Of a DNA stretch of 64,000 nucleotides, positions 61,819-64,000 are shown piece by piece. Both the position numbers and the translations under genes were made by a program. The stretch comes from an uncultured Paracoccaceae bacterium (GTDB taxonomy: Bacteria > Pseudomonadota > Alphaproteobacteria > Rhodobacterales > Rhodobacteraceae). How positions within the stretch are numbered: position 1 is the first letter of the stretch; every line of letters starts with the position of its first letter. The notes under the pieces are model-generated. The model did not search any database. It was not told the DNA's origin and saw only the letters and a program-made list of their open reading frames with translations. Location: contig CANLYJ010000007.1 in the NCBI GenBank assembly GCA_947495295.1, positions 7,501-71,500 of the forward strand. The letters run 5' to 3'.

Positions 61819-61951
61819 CCCCGGCGACAAGTATCTGGCGAAACGTTACGCGCTCTATCCATCTGAGCTATCCCGTCATGGTAACGGGAGTGGGATTCGA
61901 ACCCACGACCTCGACATTCGTAGTGTAGTTCCACCAAGGCATTCGCCAGGG
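61819..61951 (-). ncRNA. Y-RNA-like unit 5: permuted tRNA-Arg(ACG)-like body
   Basis: A 133-base unit. Basal stem CCCTGGCGA with TCGCCGGGG (9 bp, one T-G pair); GGCGAATG present. Next to the stem is an intact tRNA-Arg-like loop CTACGAA with a 4-of-5 anticodon stem (CTACA with TGTCG). Then AGGTC, T arm GTGGG-TTCGAAT-CCCAC (61890-61906), acceptor TCCCGT with ACGGGA closed by TACCATG (61871-61889), and D arm GCTC-AGATGGATA-GAGC (61852-61868), typical of tRNA-Arg. Confidence 0.75.
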
Positions 61952-61964
61952 CTGTTATTCGGGT

Positions 61965-62082
61965 CCGGCAACAAAGTGGGGCGAAACATGTATACTGCTC
62001 TACCAACTGAGCTACCCGGTGAAGTGACCTCCGGGGCGGGGCTCGAACCCGCGACCAATGTAGTTCCACCAGCATTTGCCGG
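61965..62082 (-). ncRNA. Y-RNA-like unit 4 with permuted tRNA body
   Basis: A 118-base unit. Basal stem CCGGCAA with TTGCCGG (7 bp), then GGT(G)GAA with TTCGCC and ACAT with ATGT across a bulged CT. The T arm GCGGG-TTCGAGC-CCCGC is at 62036-62052. A short CCCGG/CCGGG acceptor-like stem is closed by a loop, and the D arm GCTC-AGTTGGTA-GAGC is at 61996-62012. Confidence 0.72.
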
Positions 62083-62092
62083 AATGTTCGGG

Positions 62093-62239
62093 TCTGGCGA
62101 CAAAGGGAAAGAAACGTTTTGGGGCCCCGCCCCCATTTCCGCAGAAATGGTTTTCCGTCTGGGCGTCTTCGCTAGAGGGGAGTTGAACCCTCGGGTGATC
62201 CCGGTTTGGTGCGATGTAGTTCCTTTGGCATTCGCCAGA
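62093..62239 (-). ncRNA. Y-RNA-like unit 3 with degenerate tRNA body
   Basis: A 147-base unit. Basal stem TCTGGCGA with TCGCCAGA (8 bp); GGCGAATG on the 5' strand. AAA(G)GAA pairs with TTCTTT, replacing the GGT/ACC pairs of other units, which is compensatory. A T-like arm GAGGG-TTCAACT-CCCCT is present at about 62175-62192. No D arm is found; its place has the hairpin CCATTTC-TGCG-GAAATGG and GGGGC-GGG-GCCCC. Confidence 0.65.
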
Positions 62240-62248
62240 ATATCTGGT

Positions 62249-62386
62249 CTTGGCAACAAGGTTTTGATGAAACATTGGGGAGGTGCTCTTCCAACTGAGC
62301 TACATCGCTCCGGTTGTCCCGGCTGTGATGGCGGGGTTCGAACCCGCGACATCATCCGTGATGTAGTTCCACCGGCATTTGCCAAG
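62249..62386 (-). ncRNA. Y-RNA-like unit 2 with permuted tRNA body
   Basis: A 138-base unit. The basal stem is CTTGGCAA with TTGCCAAG (8 bp), with GGCAAATG on the 5' strand. Inside, in order: T arm GCGGG-TTCGAAC-CCCGC at 62331-62347, a CATC/GATG acceptor-like stem closed by CCGG-GACAA-CCGG, and a D arm GCTC-AGTTGGAA-GAGC at about 62285-62300. T before D, joined through a closed acceptor, is a circularly permuted tRNA. The flanking AGAGCACCTCCC and GATGTCGCGGG resemble tRNA-Gly halves. Confidence 0.72.
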
Positions 62387-62402
62387 GTGTTTGTTTGTCG
62401 GT

Positions 62403-62498
62403 CCCGGCGACAATCGGGGGTGAAACATCAACATGCGCGTATTCTGCCAGCAAAACCGCCATCACGTTCCCTATGTAGTTCCACCAGCATTCGCCGGG
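62403..62498 (-). ncRNA. Y-RNA-like unit 1 (no tRNA body)
   Basis: A 96-base hairpin. Basal stem CCCGGCGA with TCGCCGGG (8 bp), containing GGCGAATG on the 5' strand, then GGT(G)GAA with TTCACC and an inner AACGTG with CATGTT. No T or D arm is visible. It is the unit nearest rsr. Confidence 0.65.
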
Positions 62499-62608
62499 TT
62501 TCATTCCTTTCATTTCAATCGGCGTCCTACGATCATTTGGACGACAAAGCCGTTTCGCCAAGGCGTGACGTGACCCACGCATTTCCGAGAGTTACAATTC
62601 TTTTGTGT

Positions 62609-62632
62609 GGGTCAGGCGTTGCCGCCTGACCC
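62609..62632 (-). other. stem-loop with GCAA tetraloop after rsr
   Basis: GGGTCAGGCG and CGCCTGACCC form a perfect 10-bp stem closed by GCAA, four bases after the rsr stop. No T-run follows, so read-through into the array is possible. It may protect the rsr 3' end or act as a processing site. Confidence 0.6.
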
Positions 62633-62636
62633 GTTC

Positions 62637-64000
62637 TTAAATGTCGGTTGCCTCGATTTGGCCGACCCAGTGATCTGGTCCCATCTCGCCTGCCGCGAAG
62701 GCTGCGATCTGGTCAAAGACCGTGTCCGAGAACCCGCCAATGTTCAGAACATCGTCGCGTTCTTTCGCCTGGGTCGTCCCGTATGGGGCGATGTCGATGC
62801 AGACCAGTTTGGCCTTTGGGTTCCGCCTTTTCAGCTTCTCCCACGCTTGCATCATAACCGTCCCGGCGTTGCCGTACTGGTTATGCGCCCAGGACTGGTT
62901 GTCCGAGACGATGATCACCAGATCCGGGGCACGCCCCTTGGCCAGCAACCAATCCAGCGGTGCCGCGCAATTGGTCCCGCCGCCCCACTGATCCGCCAAA
63001 CGTGCTGCGTTTGTCAGGATCGTGTCGCGTGGTTCCAGCCGCACATCGCGCACCTTCACCTCGAACGGCAGGACCGTCGCGGATGGGTTACGCCGCAGCA
63101 CAGCCGCAGAGACAAGCCCCGCCACATCCACGAACCGCGTCGCTGTGGTGGCCCCCTTACGGTAGCCTGTTACAGCGCCGGACATGGACCCGGATACATC
63201 CGGGGCAACCACAACCTGACCGCGCAGCTTTGGCACGTTGCGCACCGAAAGCTCCATCGCGTCATGCAATGCGTCCCTGATCTCGGCCGGCATGTCCGAA
63301 GACATGGCCTGATAGGCCGTCATCAGCTGATACGGGAACACCCGTGCCTTTGCGATCAGCGCCGGATCACGCAAACGATCCGCAATCATGCACCGCATTT
63401 TCGGCAGGGCCAGAACCCCGTGCCGCAGGAACGTGTTCAGGTTCATACGGGTCATCTGCCAAGATGCGTTCTCAGCAATCTTTGCCCACTGTTTCGTAGA
63501 CAATTCAAGCTGCGTCAGCATCTGGAACGGAACGTTTGGCACGCGGCCACGGCCCGTTTTCTTGAACCGCAGGAAATCCTGCACATTATCCGGCAGCAAT
63601 GCGACGTCACATGGCTTCCTGATGATCCACGCAAACAGCGCGTCTCGCGCCTTCGAGGAAGGCTTCGGGTGGACCATCTTGATCACATCCGCCAGCGACG
63701 GGTCGTTACCCACATTCGCCTGCAGGATCGCCCGGTCGGACGCCTCATTCAGCCAATTGGCAACCAGCCGCTTTGGCGCAGAGCCAAGCGATTTCCGCCC
63801 CGTCTGCCCCGACCGCATGATCTGCACAAAGGTGCGCAGCATCTTGCCGTTATCCACAACACGCCCAACGACGCGCTGGAACAGGATCGGGTCACGGGCC
63901 GACAGAACCGCCAGCAACAGGGCGGGCATATCTTTCATATGGCCCTCTTGCCGGGTGTAGACCGCCGCCTTTGCAAGAAAGGACGGATCAACCTTTTGCG
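62637..64000 (-). CDS. rsr: Ro60/TROVE-domain protein Rsr (5' end outside the window)
   Basis: Partial gene: the frame continues upstream of the ATG at 63938 to the edge of the window (KVDPSFLAKAAVYTRQEGHMKDMPALL), so the true start lies beyond base 64000. The TROVE ring domain is recognised by DNGKMLRTFVQIMRSGQTGRKSLGSAPKRLV and by MRMNLNTFLRHG-like repeats. The C-terminal von Willebrand A domain has the MIDAS DVSGSMSG and VIIVSDNQSW. Ro60 binds Y RNAs and misfolded RNAs and helps RNA decay or repair. It leads an operon with the Y-RNA-like array, the Cys/His protein, rtcB and kptA. Confidence 0.94.
   Translation of the reverse strand, partial: QKVDPSFLAKAAVYTRQEGHMKDMPALLLAVLSARDPILFQRVVGRVVDNGKMLRTFVQIMRSGQTGRKSLGSAPKRLVANWLNEASDRAILQANVGNDPSLADVIKMVHPKPSSKARDALFAWIIRKPCDVALLPDNVQDFLRFKKTGRGRVPNVPFQMLTQLELSTKQWAKIAENASWQMTRMNLNTFLRHGVLALPKMRCMIADRLRDPALIAKARVFPYQLMTAYQAMSSDMPAEIRDALHDAMELSVRNVPKLRGQVVVAPDVSGSMSGAVTGYRKGATTATRFVDVAGLVSAAVLRRNPSATVLPFEVKVRDVRLEPRDTILTNAARLADQWGGGTNCAAPLDWLLAKGRAPDLVIIVSDNQSWAHNQYGNAGTVMMQAWEKLKRRNPKAKLVCIDIAPYGTTQAKERDDVLNIGGFSDTVFDQIAAFAAGEMGPDHWVGQIEATDI

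Larger units (their letters stand above)
61342..62500 (-). repeat. head-to-tail array of Y-RNA-like and tRNA-like units
   Basis: Eight copies of a degenerate element, read on the minus strand as GGCRAATGCY-GGTGGAACTACAT or a close variant, occur between rsr and the small Cys/His gene. Plus-strand positions are 61406-61428, 61490-61510, 61784-61807, 61924-61948, 62058-62082, 62214-62238, 62361-62384 and 62473-62497. Each starts a hairpin unit, and units are separated by only 4-16 bases except for a 148-base gap with two GC hairpins. One full tRNA-like gene is embedded. Individual units are listed separately. Confidence 0.8.

Noticed and set aside
61342..62500. CRISPR array
   Set aside because: The repeated element is degenerate, unevenly spaced and part of covarying hairpins with T and D arms. 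No regular repeats or cas genes are present.
61811..62629. Open frame of 272 codons on the plus strand through the array
   Set aside because: It lies antisense to the structured RNA units, has no protein-like character and no ribosome binding site.
63388..63960. Open frame of 190 codons on the plus strand
   Set aside because: Antisense to rsr, whose TROVE frame runs through it.

Overview
The window looks like chromosomal DNA of an alphaproteobacterium of the Rhodobacteraceae (roseobacter group). The evidence is the high-GC codon use, an MsrPQ pair, a PetP/PetR regulator pair, a gltD-gltB operon, a livK-type ABC cluster with an acyl-CoA ligase, and the overall protein character. I see no rRNA, phage module or CRISPR array. 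Most of the window is ordinary, tightly packed core and accessory metabolism.

Layout. 1-6.8 kb: a truncated MFS gene, msrQ/msrP (periplasmic methionine sulfoxide repair), a small secreted fasciclin protein, a large four-fasciclin/RTX protein and an orphan gene of atypical composition. 6.9-14.0 kb: a LacI regulator divergent from tctABC-sauS-sauT, probably for uptake and CoA-dependent reduction of sulfoacetate or a similar small acid. 14.1-20.9 kb: secreted and enzymatic singletons. 21-29 kb: a branched-chain-type ABC importer (livF, K, M, H, G) with a long acyl-CoA ligase and two unusual small genes inside the operon. 29-45 kb: a transferrin-binding-like lipoprotein, a solitary formate dehydrogenase alpha subunit, a TagF-like transferase, orphan genes, an EamA exporter, a fatty acid desaturase, an App1/PQQ-dehydrogenase/queG/GST run, mtgA and an outer-membrane beta-barrel protein. 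45-53 kb: gltD, two paralogous secreted proteins and gltB. 53-59 kb: uppP, an NDUFA9-like protein, tRNA-Leu(CAG), a decayed transposase fragment, ilvE, petP-petR and a DUF2927-like protein.

The remarkable part is 58.9-64.0 kb, all on the minus strand. It is an RNA-repair operon that starts with a Ro60/TROVE gene (rsr, cut by the window edge). A gene-free stretch of about 1.3 kb follows, then a small cysteine/histidine-rich protein, an RtcB-family RNA ligase and a KptA/Tpt1 RNA 2'-phosphotransferase. The gene-free stretch is not empty. Read on the minus strand it is a head-to-tail array of at least seven Y-RNA-like hairpins plus two tRNA-like genes. The hairpins carry a GGCRAATG or similar element on the 5' strand of a covarying basal stem. 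Four of them enclose a circularly permuted tRNA body: T arm, then a closed acceptor stem, then D arm. One carries a complete tRNA-Arg(ACG) anticodon loop. A nearly canonical tRNA-Gln(UUG)-like gene sits inside the array. This is the best candidate for a new or expanded system: a multi-member tRNA-mimic Y-RNA array linked to Ro60, RtcB and KptA.

All structures were folded and aligned by eye from the sequence. No database search or folding program was run. Family assignments rest on recognised motifs, and starts were chosen from Shine-Dalgarno sequences, signal peptides and overlaps.
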